Shown one piece after another: positions 1 to 7,723 of a DNA stretch of 43,441 bases. The translations under genes were made by a program, and so were the position numbers. The notes beneath the pieces are model-generated. The model had not been told where the DNA came from, did no database searches, and was given only the letters and a program-made list of their open reading frames with translations. Origin of the DNA: an uncultured Eubacteriales bacterium (GTDB lineage: Bacteria; Bacillota; Clostridia; Christensenellales; Aristaeellaceae); NCBI GenBank assembly GCA_902793325.1, contig CADBCY010000033.1, positions 1-43,441 of the forward strand, in the 5' to 3' direction. How positions within the stretch are numbered: position 1 is the first letter of the stretch; every line of letters begins with the position of its first letter.

Positions 1-1001
1 TAATTCTCGACCACAGTGCCCTCGGTGTAGAACCAGTAGCTGAAGGTCATGTACTGCGCCGAGCGGTCGTCCGCCGCAATGGTGACGATCTCCCCCGCCT
101 TGGCCTTCGCCTTGCTGGCCGTGCCGCCTGTGACGGAGATCGCGTATTCCTCATCGCCCTCGAACGTATTGCCGGACAGCAGCTGCGCACCCGTGCACAT
201 GGGTGACATTGCGATTAAATCCAGGTAATCGCCTTCGCCCCTGAACAGGAGCGTCGCCTGGTAACGATACGCGGAATTGACGGTTTTGGAGCCGCCGGCG
301 ATGTCTTCCGGGCCTACATTCGGAAGTCCGTTCCAGCTATGTTCATCGACTTGTTTGCCCTCGGAATCGTATACCCTGAGCGTGAAATACAGGTACACCG
401 CATGTTCGGGAATCGTCCAGTACAGTTTTGTGCCCTTCCACCAGATCGAGGGTTCCTTCATCTGCGGAAGGGTGCACAGATAGGTATAGCCGACGCTGCT
501 CTGTGCCAGGGTTTCCAAGCTTCCATTGTACGCATAGATCGTGATCGTGTAATCGCCGCTCCTGATTCTGCTGTTATCGCGGGCCATGGCGTCCATATGG
601 GCCTTGAGATCCACCGTCCACTTTGTTCCCGCGCGGGTGACGCCCAGGCTCTCGGAGGGAATCTTGTGCAGGCCGTTTATTTCATTGCCGATATAATAGC
701 TTGTCGCGCCCCCCACGTCGTCGAAGGTGGCGTAGCGGCTTCCGTCATAATGGAAGTTCGGCAGCTCCGCGGTGTTTGCCTCGGCCGGCTCCGCCTGTTC
801 CACGTTCCCGACCCACAGGTCCGCCGCGGCAAGCTCTTCCGCTTCCCCGGGTTCTCCGGCCTCCACAGCCTCCGCCGCCAGGTCCTCGGTCTCCGTCGCC
901 GCCCCGGCGATTTCCTCCGCCGGGATCGCGTCGTTCTCCGCCAGGGCGCACGTACCCAGCGCAAGCAACAGCGCGAGCAGCATTGCCAACAGCTTCTTCA
1001 T
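1..1001 (-). CDS. Secreted protein with InlB-type repeat domain, C-terminus cut by window edge
   Basis: The frame opens with ATG at 999-1001 behind a GGGAGGG ribosome binding site and runs off the left edge of the window without a stop, so the C-terminus is missing. The first ~22 residues form a signal peptide (MKK, a Leu/Ala-rich core, then ALAEN). An acidic Ala/Glu-rich linker spans about residues 25-75. The middle (about 80-280) contains beta-rich sequence with no family I recognise. The last visible stretch (GGTASKAKAKAGEIVTIAA and following, ending at the edge) matches the pattern of a divergent InlB B-repeat domain, a small beta-grasp module common on exported Firmicutes proteins. It is probably a surface or secreted protein. 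A perfect sigma-A promoter lies just upstream. The exported nature is clear; its function is unknown. Confidence 0.8.
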   Translation of the reverse strand, partial: MKKLLAMLLALLLALGTCALAENDAIPAEEIAGAATETEDLAAEAVEAGEPGEAEELAAADLWVGNVEQAEPAEANTAELPNFHYDGSRYATFDDVGGATSYYIGNEINGLHKIPSESLGVTRAGTKWTVDLKAHMDAMARDNSRIRSGDYTITIYAYNGSLETLAQSSVGYTYLCTLPQMKEPSIWWKGTKLYWTIPEHAVYLYFTLRVYDSEGKQVDEHSWNGLPNVGPEDIAGGSKTVNSAYRYQATLLFRGEGDYLDLIAMSPMCTGAQLLSGNTFEGDEEYAISVTGGTASKAKAKAGEIVTIAADDRSAQYMTFSYWFYTEGTVVEN

Positions 1002-1067
1002 GGTCATCCCTCCCTGTCGTCGTTCAAGGCATGCGGTTTAAGCACGTGTCGATAACCTGCCGTTTAC

Positions 1068-1096
1068 ATTATACTTCCGCTTTTGCGCACTGTCAA
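1068..1096 (-). promoter_or_regulatory. Sigma-A promoter of the secreted protein gene
   Basis: On the minus strand TTGACA (1091-1096) and TATAAT (1068-1073) are separated by exactly 17 bases, a perfect vegetative consensus, about 65 bases upstream of the ATG at 1001. Confidence 0.85.
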
Positions 1097-1124
1097 TCCC
1101 GCGGCTGCGGGGCATGGAGGCATC

Positions 1125-1153
1125 TTGACAATCCGCGCCCGTTCTGCTATCAT
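1125..1153 (+). promoter_or_regulatory. Sigma-A promoter of the SCIFF operon
   Basis: TTGACA (1125-1130), a 17-base spacer and TATCAT (1148-1153), preceded by TGC (1145-1147), which makes an extended -10. The expected transcription start lies ~25 bases before the SCIFF ATG at 1185. It is divergent from the promoter at 1068-1096. Confidence 0.85.
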
Positions 1154-1184
1154 ATATCCATACTTATTTGTGGAGGAATGCATC

Positions 1185-1334
1185 ATGACCCATATCAAGA
1201 CCATCGAAACCCGCAACCTGTGCGACAGCGCCAAGAACGGCGGCTGCGGCGAATGCCAGACCTCCTGCCAGTCCGCGTGCAAGACGAGCTGCGGCATCGC
1301 CAACCAGCAGTGCGAGCAGAAGGCCGACAAGTAA
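1185..1334 (+). CDS. scfA: SCIFF ranthipeptide precursor
   Basis: A 49-residue peptide that starts at ATG 1185 behind GGAGG (1173-1177). An in-frame opening further upstream overlaps the promoter and is not used. It matches the SCIFF family (six cysteines in forty-five residues), near-universal in Clostridia. It has the MTHIKTIET-type leader and the conserved core GECQTSCQSACKTSC followed by NQQC. SCIFF precursors are modified by a radical-SAM/SPASM maturase that installs Cys-to-Thr thioether crosslinks; the mature product is a ranthipeptide implicated in cell signalling. This copy has seven cysteines (13, 21, 24, 28, 32, 36, 43) rather than six; Cys13 is the extra one. The maturase follows directly. 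Confidence 0.97.
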   Translation: MTHIKTIETRNLCDSAKNGGCGECQTSCQSACKTSCGIANQQCEQKADK

Positions 1335-1354
1335 TCGAGCCAAAGAAAAACCGT

Positions 1355-1380
1355 GAATGCCGCCCCGCGGGGCGGCATTC
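1355..1380 (+). terminator. Perfect hairpin between SCIFF precursor and maturase (attenuator-like)
   Basis: A 26-base perfect palindrome with 13-base arms (GAATGCCGCCCCG and its complement) begins 20 bases after the SCIFF stop. No T-tract follows, so it is unlikely to be a full Rho-independent terminator. It could protect the short precursor message 3' end or reduce read-through into the maturase, keeping the peptide in excess over its enzyme. It ends 10 bases before the maturase ribosome binding site. Confidence 0.6.
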
Positions 1381-1401
1381 GTGGCGTATGGGAGCGAGGA
1401 T

Positions 1402-2796
1402 ATGATACACCAGTACAAGCTCGGCGGCTATAACATCGTGCTGGACGTCTGCTCGGGCAGCGTCCACGCGGTGGACGAGGTCGCCTACGATATGATTGCC
1501 CGCTTTGAAGCCCTGCCCCGGGAGGCCGTGCTGGCGGAGATGGCGGAGAAGTACGAAGGTCGCCCGGACGTGACGCCCGCCGACCTCGCGGAGTGCTACG
1601 ACGAGGTGGCGCGGCTGAAGGACGCCGGGCGGCTGTTCGCCCCCGACAGCTTCGAGCCCATGGCGGGCGAGCTGAAGGCGCGCACCTCCGGCGTGGTCAA
1701 GGCGCTGTGCCTGCACGTGGCCCACACCTGCAACCTGAACTGCGCCTATTGCTTTGCCAGCCAGGGCAAGTACCACGGCGAGCGCGCCGTGATGAGCTAC
1801 GAGGTCGGCAGGCAGGCGCTGGACTTCCTCGTCGCCCACTCCGGCAGCCGCCGCAACCTGGAGGTCGACTTCTTCGGCGGCGAGCCGCTGATGAACTTCG
1901 ACGTGGTGAAGCGCCTGGTCGCCTACGCCCGCTCCATCGAAGGGGCGGCGGGCAAGCGCTTCCGCTTCACGCTGACCACCAACGGCCTGCTGATCGACGA
2001 CGACGTGATCGACTTCGCCAACCGGGAGTGCTCCAACGTGGTGCTGAGCCTGGACGGGCGCAAGGAGATCCACGACCGCTACCGGGTGGACTACGCCGGG
2101 AAGGGCAGTTGGGAGCGCATCGTGCCGAAATTCCAGCGGCTGGTGGCCGCGCGGGGCGGCAGGAACTACTACATGCGCGGCACCTTCACCCACGCCAACC
2201 CGGATTTCCTGGAGGACATCCGCACCATGCTGGACCTGGGCTTCACGGAGCTGAGCATGGAGCCGGTGGTGTGCCCCGAGGGCGACCCCGAGGCGCTGAC
2301 GAAGGAGGACCTGCCCGTCGTGCTCCGGCAGTACGAGGAGCTGGCGGCGCTGATGATCCGCCGCCGACGGGAAGGGCGGCCCTTCACCTTCTACCACTAC
2401 ATGATCGACCTCACCGGCGGCCCCTGCATCTACAAGCGCATCTCCGGCTGCGGCTCGGGCACGGAGTACATGGCGGTCACCCCCTGGGGCGACCTGTATC
2501 CCTGCCACCAGTTCGTGGGCGAGGAGGACTTCCGGCTGGGCGACATCTGGCACGGCGTGACCAACGAGGCCGTGCAGGCCCGCTTCGCCGCCTGCAACGT
2601 GTACGCGCGGCCCGCCTGCCGGGACTGCTGGGCGCGGCTGTACTGCTCCGGCGGCTGCGCGGCCAACGCCTGGCACGCCACCGGCAGCGTCACCGGCGTG
2701 TACGAGTACGGCTGCGAGCTGTTCAAAAAACGCATGGAGTGCGCCATCATGGTCGCGGTGGACGCGCAACTGGGAGATCACGATGCACAGCAATGA
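1402..2796 (+). CDS. scfB: SCIFF radical SAM maturase with SPASM domain
   Basis: 464 residues, starting at MIHQYKLGGYN as in known SCIFF maturases, with GGAG (1391-1394) seven bases upstream. Residues 1-95 form the peptide-recognition region. The radical SAM cluster motif is C110-X3-C114-X2-C117, followed by FFGGEP (157-162) for SAM binding. The SPASM region carries cysteines at 342, 350, 368, 398, 406, 409, 415, 419 and 438, enough for two auxiliary [4Fe-4S] clusters. The enzyme reductively cleaves S-adenosylmethionine and forms thioether links between precursor Cys and Thr residues in the cytosol. It follows its precursor and overlaps the next gene by 14 bases, so the three are probably cotranscribed and the last two translationally coupled. 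An in-frame ATG at 1357 lies inside the hairpin and is rejected as the start. Confidence 0.96.
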   Translation: MIHQYKLGGYNIVLDVCSGSVHAVDEVAYDMIARFEALPREAVLAEMAEKYEGRPDVTPADLAECYDEVARLKDAGRLFAPDSFEPMAGELKARTSGVVKALCLHVAHTCNLNCAYCFASQGKYHGERAVMSYEVGRQALDFLVAHSGSRRNLEVDFFGGEPLMNFDVVKRLVAYARSIEGAAGKRFRFTLTTNGLLIDDDVIDFANRECSNVVLSLDGRKEIHDRYRVDYAGKGSWERIVPKFQRLVAARGGRNYYMRGTFTHANPDFLEDIRTMLDLGFTELSMEPVVCPEGDPEALTKEDLPVVLRQYEELAALMIRRRREGRPFTFYHYMIDLTGGPCIYKRISGCGSGTEYMAVTPWGDLYPCHQFVGEEDFRLGDIWHGVTNEAVQARFAACNVYARPACRDCWARLYCSGGCAANAWHATGSVTGVYEYGCELFKKRMECAIMVAVDAQLGDHDAQQ

Positions 2797-4150
2797 AACG
2801 AGGGGAGAGGCGCGGAGCCTCTCCCCCATCTGCGATTTCGTGCGGGCATACGCCGCGAAGGACCCCGTCCGGCTGCACATGCCCGGCCACAAGGGTGCGC
2901 CCATACTGGGCTGCGAGGCGCTGGACATCACCGAGATCGACGGCGCGGGCGAGCTGTACGCCGCGGAAGGCCCCGTCGCCGAGAGCGAGGCCGTCGCCGC
3001 CCGGCTGTTCGGCTGCCCCACCTTCTACTCCGCCGAGGGCTCGTCGCTGGCGCTGCGGGCCATGCTGTACCTGGCGCTGTTCGCGGGGGACCGGCCCCGG
3101 CGCGCGCGGCCGCGGGTGCTGGCCGGGCGCAACGCCCACCGCGCGTTCCTCACCGCCGCGGCGCTGCTGGACTTCGACGTCGCCTGGCTCCTCCCCGCCC
3201 CGGGGGATTCCTACCACGCCTGCACCGTGGCCCCGGCGGACGTGGCGGCGGCCCTGGACGGCCCGGACGCGCCCTTCGACGCCGTGTACCTCACCAGCCC
3301 GGACTACCTGGGCCACATGGCGGACGTGGCGGGCATCGCCGCGGCCTGCCGCGCCCGCGGCGTGCCGCTGCTGGTGGACAACGCCCACGGCGCGTACCTG
3401 CGGTTCCTGTCCCCCTCCCGCCACCCCATGGACCTGGGCGCGGACCTGTGCTGCGACTCCGCGCACAAGACGCTGCCCGCCCTGACCGGCGCGGCGTACC
3501 TGCACGTGCGGGACGCGGCGCTGGCGGGCCGGGCGAAGGACGCCCTCGCCCTGTTCGGCAGCACCAGCCCTTCCTGGCTGATCCTGCAATCGCTGGACGC
3601 GCAGAACCCCATACTGGACGCGCTGCCCGCGCGGCTGGCGGCGTTCCTGCCCGCGCTGGAGGCGATGAAAACGCGGCTGCGGGCGGCGGGTTACGCCTTC
3701 GTCGGGGACGAGCCGATGAAGCTGACGCTGGACGCCCGGGCCGCGGGAACCACCGGGGACGCGCTGGCGGCGGTGCTCGCGCGGGAGGACATCGCCTGCG
3801 AATTCCACGACCCGGACTTCCTCACCCTGATGCCCACCTCCTGGAACGACCCGGCCGACCTCGACCGGCTGGAGGCGGCGCTCACGGCCTTCCCCCGCCG
3901 CCCGGCGATCCCGGAGGCGGCCCCGCCCTTCGTGCTGCCGGCGCGGCGCTGTTCCGTGCGCGAGGCCATGTTCGCCCCCAGGGTCGCGCTGCCACTGGGC
4001 GCCTGCGCGGGCCGGGTGCTCGCCACCCCCGCCGCGTCCTGCCCGCCCGCCGTGCCCATCGTGATGCCGGGGGAGATCATCAACCCCGCCGCCATCGCGC
4101 GCATGCGCTACTACGGCATCGAAGCCTGCGCCGTGGTGCGGGAGGATTGA
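2783..4150 (+). CDS. Orn/Lys/Arg-type PLP decarboxylase
   Basis: A 455-residue PLP enzyme of the Orn/Lys/Arg decarboxylase (fold-type I) family. The N-terminus has RLHMPGHKG, the substrate-entry signature. The large domain carries VDNAHGAY, with Asp199 and His202 expected at the cofactor, and SAHKTLPALTG, with Lys229 as the PLP Schiff-base lysine. The C-terminal Orn/Lys/Arg domain has the motif MPGE near residue 422. Length fits the short Firmicutes form (YaaO/SpeA-like) without the N-terminal wing domain. It likely decarboxylates a basic amino acid to a polyamine precursor; substrate (Arg, Lys or Orn) cannot be told. ATG 2783 overlaps the maturase 3' end and has GGGAGAT upstream. Why it sits in a ranthipeptide operon is unclear. 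Confidence 0.88.
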   Translation: MHSNETRGEARSLSPICDFVRAYAAKDPVRLHMPGHKGAPILGCEALDITEIDGAGELYAAEGPVAESEAVAARLFGCPTFYSAEGSSLALRAMLYLALFAGDRPRRARPRVLAGRNAHRAFLTAAALLDFDVAWLLPAPGDSYHACTVAPADVAAALDGPDAPFDAVYLTSPDYLGHMADVAGIAAACRARGVPLLVDNAHGAYLRFLSPSRHPMDLGADLCCDSAHKTLPALTGAAYLHVRDAALAGRAKDALALFGSTSPSWLILQSLDAQNPILDALPARLAAFLPALEAMKTRLRAAGYAFVGDEPMKLTLDARAAGTTGDALAAVLAREDIACEFHDPDFLTLMPTSWNDPADLDRLEAALTAFPRRPAIPEAAPPFVLPARRCSVREAMFAPRVALPLGACAGRVLATPAASCPPAVPIVMPGEIINPAAIARMRYYGIEACAVVRED

Positions 4151-4163
4151 AACCCATGCAAAT

Positions 4164-4189
4164 GCGGCCGTCCCGCGTGGGACGGCCGC
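4164..4189. terminator. Bidirectional terminator between convergent genes
   Basis: GCGGCCGTCCC, loop GCGT, and the exact complementary arm (11-base stem) lie between the decarboxylase stop at 4150 and the end of the minus-strand gene at 4210. The T-rich tracts are weak on both sides, so the call rests mainly on stem strength and position. Confidence 0.6.
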
Positions 4190-4209
4190 CTGTTGTATTA
4201 TGCGCTTGT

Positions 4210-4818
4210 TCAATTCAGCTTCTCGTCCAGGCTGTCCGAGAGCGGCATCACCAGCGCGGCCAGCTCCCCGGGGGTCTCCGGGCGGCGGAGCCAGGCCTTG
4301 ACCTCGTCGTTGCCGCCGCTGAACACGCAGTTCATCACCTGCATGTCGTACCCTTCGCGCATCGCGCCGAGCGTGACGGTGCGATCCTTCGCGCCGGGAT
4401 GGACGATCAGCAGCGCGGAATTGCGCGTGCCTGCGATGGGCATTCGGATGAACACGGGCCGGCCGCGCCCGGTGGACGGGACGTCCGCATCGATCCGCTC
4501 CGCGAGGAAATCCGCCGCGCCCCTCAGCTCCTGTGCCAGGGCCGCCTCCTCCGCGGAGAGCGCGAGCTTTACCTCTGCGGGAGGGGCGGGCACTGCCTCT
4601 GCGGGAGGGGCGGGCTTTGCCTTAACTTCTGCGGGAGGCGAGGACTTTGCCTGCTCTGCCTCCGCCTCCGCGGGAAGGGCGAGCTTTGCCTGCTCCGCTT
4701 CTGCGGGAGGCGCGGGCTTTGCCTGCTCCGCCTTCGCGCTGCCTGCCTGCGGTTCGGGCGCCTTCGGCGCGCTCTCCCGTTCCGCGCGCTTTCTCCGGAA
4801 CCACTTCAAAAGATTCAT
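4210..4818 (-). CDS. Hypothetical protein with Ala/Pro/Glu/Lys repeat linker
   Basis: 202 residues from ATG 4816-4818 behind GGAGG. The N-terminus MNLLKWFRRKRAE is amphipathic and basic, possibly membrane-attaching but not a signal peptide. Residues ~25-88 are a degenerate repeat of EAEQAK/PAPPAE units, also visible as an imperfect DNA repeat at ~4555-4735. The C-terminal ~110 residues form a compact domain with RPVFIRMPIAGTRNSALLIVHPG. This resembles small SseB-like or DUF-type domains in layout, but I cannot assign a family. It lies 108 bases behind the peptidase gene and could be the last gene of that operon. No function is proposed. Confidence 0.75.
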   Translation of the reverse strand: MNLLKWFRRKRAERESAPKAPEPQAGSAKAEQAKPAPPAEAEQAKLALPAEAEAEQAKSSPPAEVKAKPAPPAEAVPAPPAEVKLALSAEEAALAQELRGAADFLAERIDADVPSTGRGRPVFIRMPIAGTRNSALLIVHPGAKDRTVTLGAMREGYDMQVMNCVFSGGNDEVKAWLRRPETPGELAALVMPLSDSLDEKLN

Positions 4819-4926
4819 GGCGCAGCCTCCTTCCGTTCGCTCTGCCGGGCGGTCGGCGCCCGGCTTGCGAGTAGGACGCGAAGGCCGGCCCGGCGGTTCC
4901 CCGGGATAGGGCCGTGCGCAAAGAGT

Positions 4927-5640
4927 TTACAGGATGAGCGACTCTCCCTCCCGGCAGACCTGCTCCATCCTGCCGTCGGCAATGCGCCACGCCTCGCCCC
5001 GCAGCTCCTGCCTGCCCTCGCGCAGGTACAGCCAGCTGCCGTCGGGCACGGCGTAGAAGCAGCGTCCCACGCTGTCCGGTACGGCGATGTCCTCGATCAG
5101 CCGCAGGCCGTCCAGCGAGTCGTACCGCCAGGACTGCACGTGCGGCAGCAGCATGACCTCCGTCAGTCCCAGCCCGGGCAGGAAGCGCCGGTAGGCGGGA
5201 TCGACGGCCTCGCCGGGCAGCTCGGGATGGGCGTAGACCCGCTCCGCGCTGTTCATGCTGCCGGCGCTGATGCCCAGGATCGCGCCGGGATACCCCTCCA
5301 GCAGCGCGCGCAGGCCGATCTCCGCGAAGAACCGGTTCTGCGTGGGCACGTGCCCGCCCGCCAGCACGACGAGCTCCGCCCCGCGGATCAGCCCGGCAGC
5401 GGCGTCCTGCGTCCTGTGGTCCAGGATATCCCAGCGGGAGAAGCGGAAGCCCGCCGCCTCAAAGCTCTCCCGCATCGCGGCGGCGAAGCGGTCGGTGGCC
5501 GCGGGGTCGTCGGGACTGGAGCACGCGAACAGGCCCGCGCAGGGATTGGGCAGCGCCGCGCGCAGCTCCTCCACGAGGCCGTTCGCCGGGTTCAGCGCCC
5601 CGGATTCCAGGCAGGGGCTGCTGGTCAGGAATGCGATCAC
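4927..5640 (-). CDS. Peptidase S51 (dipeptidase E-like)
   Basis: 237 residues from a GTG start (5638-5640) placed by GGGAGGG seven to eight bases upstream. The fold signature of the S51/class I glutamine-amidotransferase-like family is present: VVLAGGHVPTQN (about 91-102) for the oxyanion region and GISAGSMN (123-130), whose Ser125 is the predicted nucleophile. The later LLPHVQSW holds a candidate catalytic His. The family includes Asp-dipeptidase PepE and cyanophycinase; without further motifs I cannot choose, but size (~230 residues) fits PepE-like cytosolic enzymes. It follows the FAD dehydrogenase by 22 bases and is almost certainly cotranscribed with it. Confidence 0.87.
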   Translation of the reverse strand: MIAFLTSSPCLESGALNPANGLVEELRAALPNPCAGLFACSSPDDPAATDRFAAAMRESFEAAGFRFSRWDILDHRTQDAAAGLIRGAELVVLAGGHVPTQNRFFAEIGLRALLEGYPGAILGISAGSMNSAERVYAHPELPGEAVDPAYRRFLPGLGLTEVMLLPHVQSWRYDSLDGLRLIEDIAVPDSVGRCFYAVPDGSWLYLREGRQELRGEAWRIADGRMEQVCREGESLIL

Positions 5641-5662
5641 GCTTCATCCCTCCCGTCATGTA

Positions 5663-7042
5663 CTATTCGGTTTCCGCGATCCGCCGCGCCACGTACACGC
5701 CGCTGGCGCTGGCGTGGCTGAGGGAATGGGTGACGCCCGAGCCGTCGCCGATGACGTACAGCCCCTTGTGCCTCGTCTCCAGGTTGGAATCCAGCTCCAC
5801 CTCCATGTTGTAGAACTTGACCTCCACGCCGTAGAGCAGGGTGTCGTCGTTGGCGGTGCCGGGGGCGATCTTGTCCAGCGCGTAGAGCATTTCAATGATG
5901 CCGTCCAGGATGCGCTTGGGCAGCACCAGGCTGAGGTCGCCCGGCGTGGCCGCCAGCGTGGGCACCACGGTGCCCTCGTCGATGCGCTTGGGCGTGCTGC
6001 GGCGGCCGCGCTCCAGGTCCCCGAAGCGCTGCACGATGGCCCCGCCGCCCAGCATATTGCTGAGCCGCACGATGCTCTCGCCGTAGCCGTTGCTGTCGCG
6101 GAACGGCTCGGAAAAGTGCTTCGACACCAGCAGCGCGAAGTTGGTGTTCTCGGTCTTGCGCGCCTCGTCCTCGAAGCTGTGGCCGTTCACGGTGACGATG
6201 CCGTTGGTGTTCTCGTTGACCACGATGCCCCGGGGATTCATGCAGAACGTGCGCACGTTGTCCTCGTACTTCTCGGTGCGGTACACGATCTTGCTCTCGT
6301 AGAGCTCGTCGGTGATGTGGGAGAAGATCACCGCGGGCAGCTCCACCCGCACGCCCAGGTCCACGCGGTTGGACTTGGTGGCGATGCCCAGCTCCCCGCA
6401 CACCCGCTCCATCCACTTGCTGCCGCTGCGGCCCACGGAGACCACGCAGTTCGCGCACTCCGCGCTCTCCTCGCCCCAGCGCACGCGGAAGCCGCCGCCG
6501 GGCAGCGCCTCGATGGCGTCCACGGTGGCGCGGAAGAAGAAGTCCACCCGTTCCTTCAGGTGGTTGTACAGGTTGTCCAGCACCACGTAGTTGATGTCCG
6601 TGCCCAGGTGCCGCACGCTGGCCTCCAGCAGGGTCAGCTTGTTCTGCATGCACAGCTTCTTGAACCGGGAACCCGCGGTGGAGTACAGCGTGGTGTCCTG
6701 GCCGCCGTTCTGCACGTTGATCCGGTCCACGTAGCGCATCAGGTTCATGGCGCGGTCCCGGCCGATGTACTCGTACAGCGTGCCGCCGAAGTCGTTGGTG
6801 ATGTTGTACTTGCCGTCGGAGAAGGCCCCCGCGCCGCCGAAGCCGTTCATGATGGCGCAGGTCTCGCACTTGACGCAGCTCTTCACCTTCCTGCCGTCGA
6901 TGGGGCACTTGCGCCTGTCCAGCGGGTTGCCGCTCTCGAATACCGCGACCCGCAGCCCCGGCTTTTTCTCCATCAGCTCGTAAGCGGTGAAGATGCCGCC
7001 CGGCCCGGCCCCGATGATGATGACGTCGTAGGTTTTATTCAT
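5663..7042 (-). CDS. FAD-dependent dehydrogenase (COG2509-like)
   Basis: 459 residues from ATG 7040-7042, chosen because GGGAGGA lies seven bases upstream and the Rossmann strand begins right after (YDVIIIGAGPGG, residues 5-16). A frame extension to 7087 has no such signal. Cys46, Cys56, Cys59 and Cys62 lie just before NGFGGAGAFSDGKYN; four cysteines in this spacing could ligate an iron-sulfur cluster. The C-terminal FAD motif is YVIGDGSGVTHSLSHASASG. It belongs to the uncharacterised NAD(P)/FAD-dependent dehydrogenase group seen across anaerobes. Substrate is unknown. It is the first gene of a unit with the S51 peptidase. Confidence 0.88.
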   Translation of the reverse strand: MNKTYDVIIIGAGPGGIFTAYELMEKKPGLRVAVFESGNPLDRRKCPIDGRKVKSCVKCETCAIMNGFGGAGAFSDGKYNITNDFGGTLYEYIGRDRAMNLMRYVDRINVQNGGQDTTLYSTAGSRFKKLCMQNKLTLLEASVRHLGTDINYVVLDNLYNHLKERVDFFFRATVDAIEALPGGGFRVRWGEESAECANCVVSVGRSGSKWMERVCGELGIATKSNRVDLGVRVELPAVIFSHITDELYESKIVYRTEKYEDNVRTFCMNPRGIVVNENTNGIVTVNGHSFEDEARKTENTNFALLVSKHFSEPFRDSNGYGESIVRLSNMLGGGAIVQRFGDLERGRRSTPKRIDEGTVVPTLAATPGDLSLVLPKRILDGIIEMLYALDKIAPGTANDDTLLYGVEVKFYNMEVELDSNLETRHKGLYVIGDGSGVTHSLSHASASGVYVARRIAETE

Positions 7043-7102
7043 AGGATTGTCCTCCCGTATGTCCGTAAATGCATCCCGGTCTGCCATGCTTTCCGCCCTG
7101 CC

Positions 7103-7131
7103 ATTCTAGCATAAACGCGGGGGCGTTGTAA
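7103..7131 (-). promoter_or_regulatory. Promoter of the FAD dehydrogenase-peptidase unit
   Basis: Minus-strand TTACAA (7126-7131), a 17-base spacer and TAGAAT (7103-7108) preceded by TGC give an extended -10 sigma-A promoter ~60 bases upstream of the ATG. Confidence 0.75.
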
Positions 7132-7166
7132 AGCAAGGCGCGGTTCAAAGCGGCGCTTTCGGCCGC

Positions 7167-7197
7167 AAAAAAGCAGGGGCGTGGAAGCCGCCCCTGC
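7167..7197 (-). terminator. Rho-independent terminator of the DUF3798 ABC operon
   Basis: On the minus strand a nine-base GC-rich stem (GCAGGGGCG with its complement, 7173-7181 and 7189-7197) is followed by six T (7167-7172). It lies ~50 bases after the last gene of the operon. Confidence 0.88.
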
Positions 7198-7246
7198 GGT
7201 GGGTCGATGGTCTTTGCGTCGGAGGCGATCGCCTGCGCCCGAGGGG

Positions 7247-7723
7247 CTACAGGTCGCCGCCCACGCCGAAGTCGTCCATGACGTCGCCCTCGGCGGGCGT
7301 CTCGTCCTCTTCCTCCTCCACGGTGGGCGCGGGGATGAATTCCTCCATCCAGGCCGCCTGGGGCAGCTCCGCGATCATGCCGGGCAGGTTCACGACGATG
7401 CCGTCGATGCCGTAGGGAATCCTGATGTCGAAGCTGTAGCGCTCCGGCTCGGCGTCCTTCTCGCGGATGACCTCGATGTCGAACTTGAATCCCTGGCCCA
7501 TGGTGGTGGCCATGCCGCGCTCCTTCTTGGAGAGCTTGGCCACCTGCTCGCCGTTCACGTTCACGTTGATGCGGCGGATGGCCTCGTACTTCTGGCCCTC
7601 GTACTCCAGGCTCTTGTTGTCAAAGTAGATGGTATGGCCGCGGCCAATGACCATCATGCACGCGCCGATGGCGACCAGCACCAGCACCGTGATCAGGCAG
7701 AAAAGCAATCTGCGCTTGTTCAT
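7247..7723 (-). CDS. Membrane-anchored hypothetical protein, last gene of ABC operon
   Basis: 158 residues with an N-terminal transmembrane anchor (about 5-27, LLFCLITVLVLVAIGACMMV) and an extracellular beta-rich domain (about 30-130). The acidic tail is EEEEDETPAEGD. Its ATG (7721-7723) overlaps the stop of the upstream permease by four bases (ATGA), so it is translationally coupled to the transporter and is likely an accessory of it. I do not recognise a named family. A terminator follows at once, marking the operon end. Confidence 0.8.
   Translation of the reverse strand: MNKRRLLFCLITVLVLVAIGACMMVIGRGHTIYFDNKSLEYEGQKYEAIRRINVNVNGEQVAKLSKKERGMATTMGQGFKFDIEVIREKDAEPERYSFDIRIPYGIDGIVVNLPGMIAELPQAAWMEEFIPAPTVEEEEDETPAEGDVMDDFGVGGDL

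Noticed and set aside
677-964. Arg-rich minus-strand frame overlapping the first gene
   Set aside because: Composition is that of an out-of-frame reading of GC-rich coding sequence, and a better frame with a signal peptide covers it.
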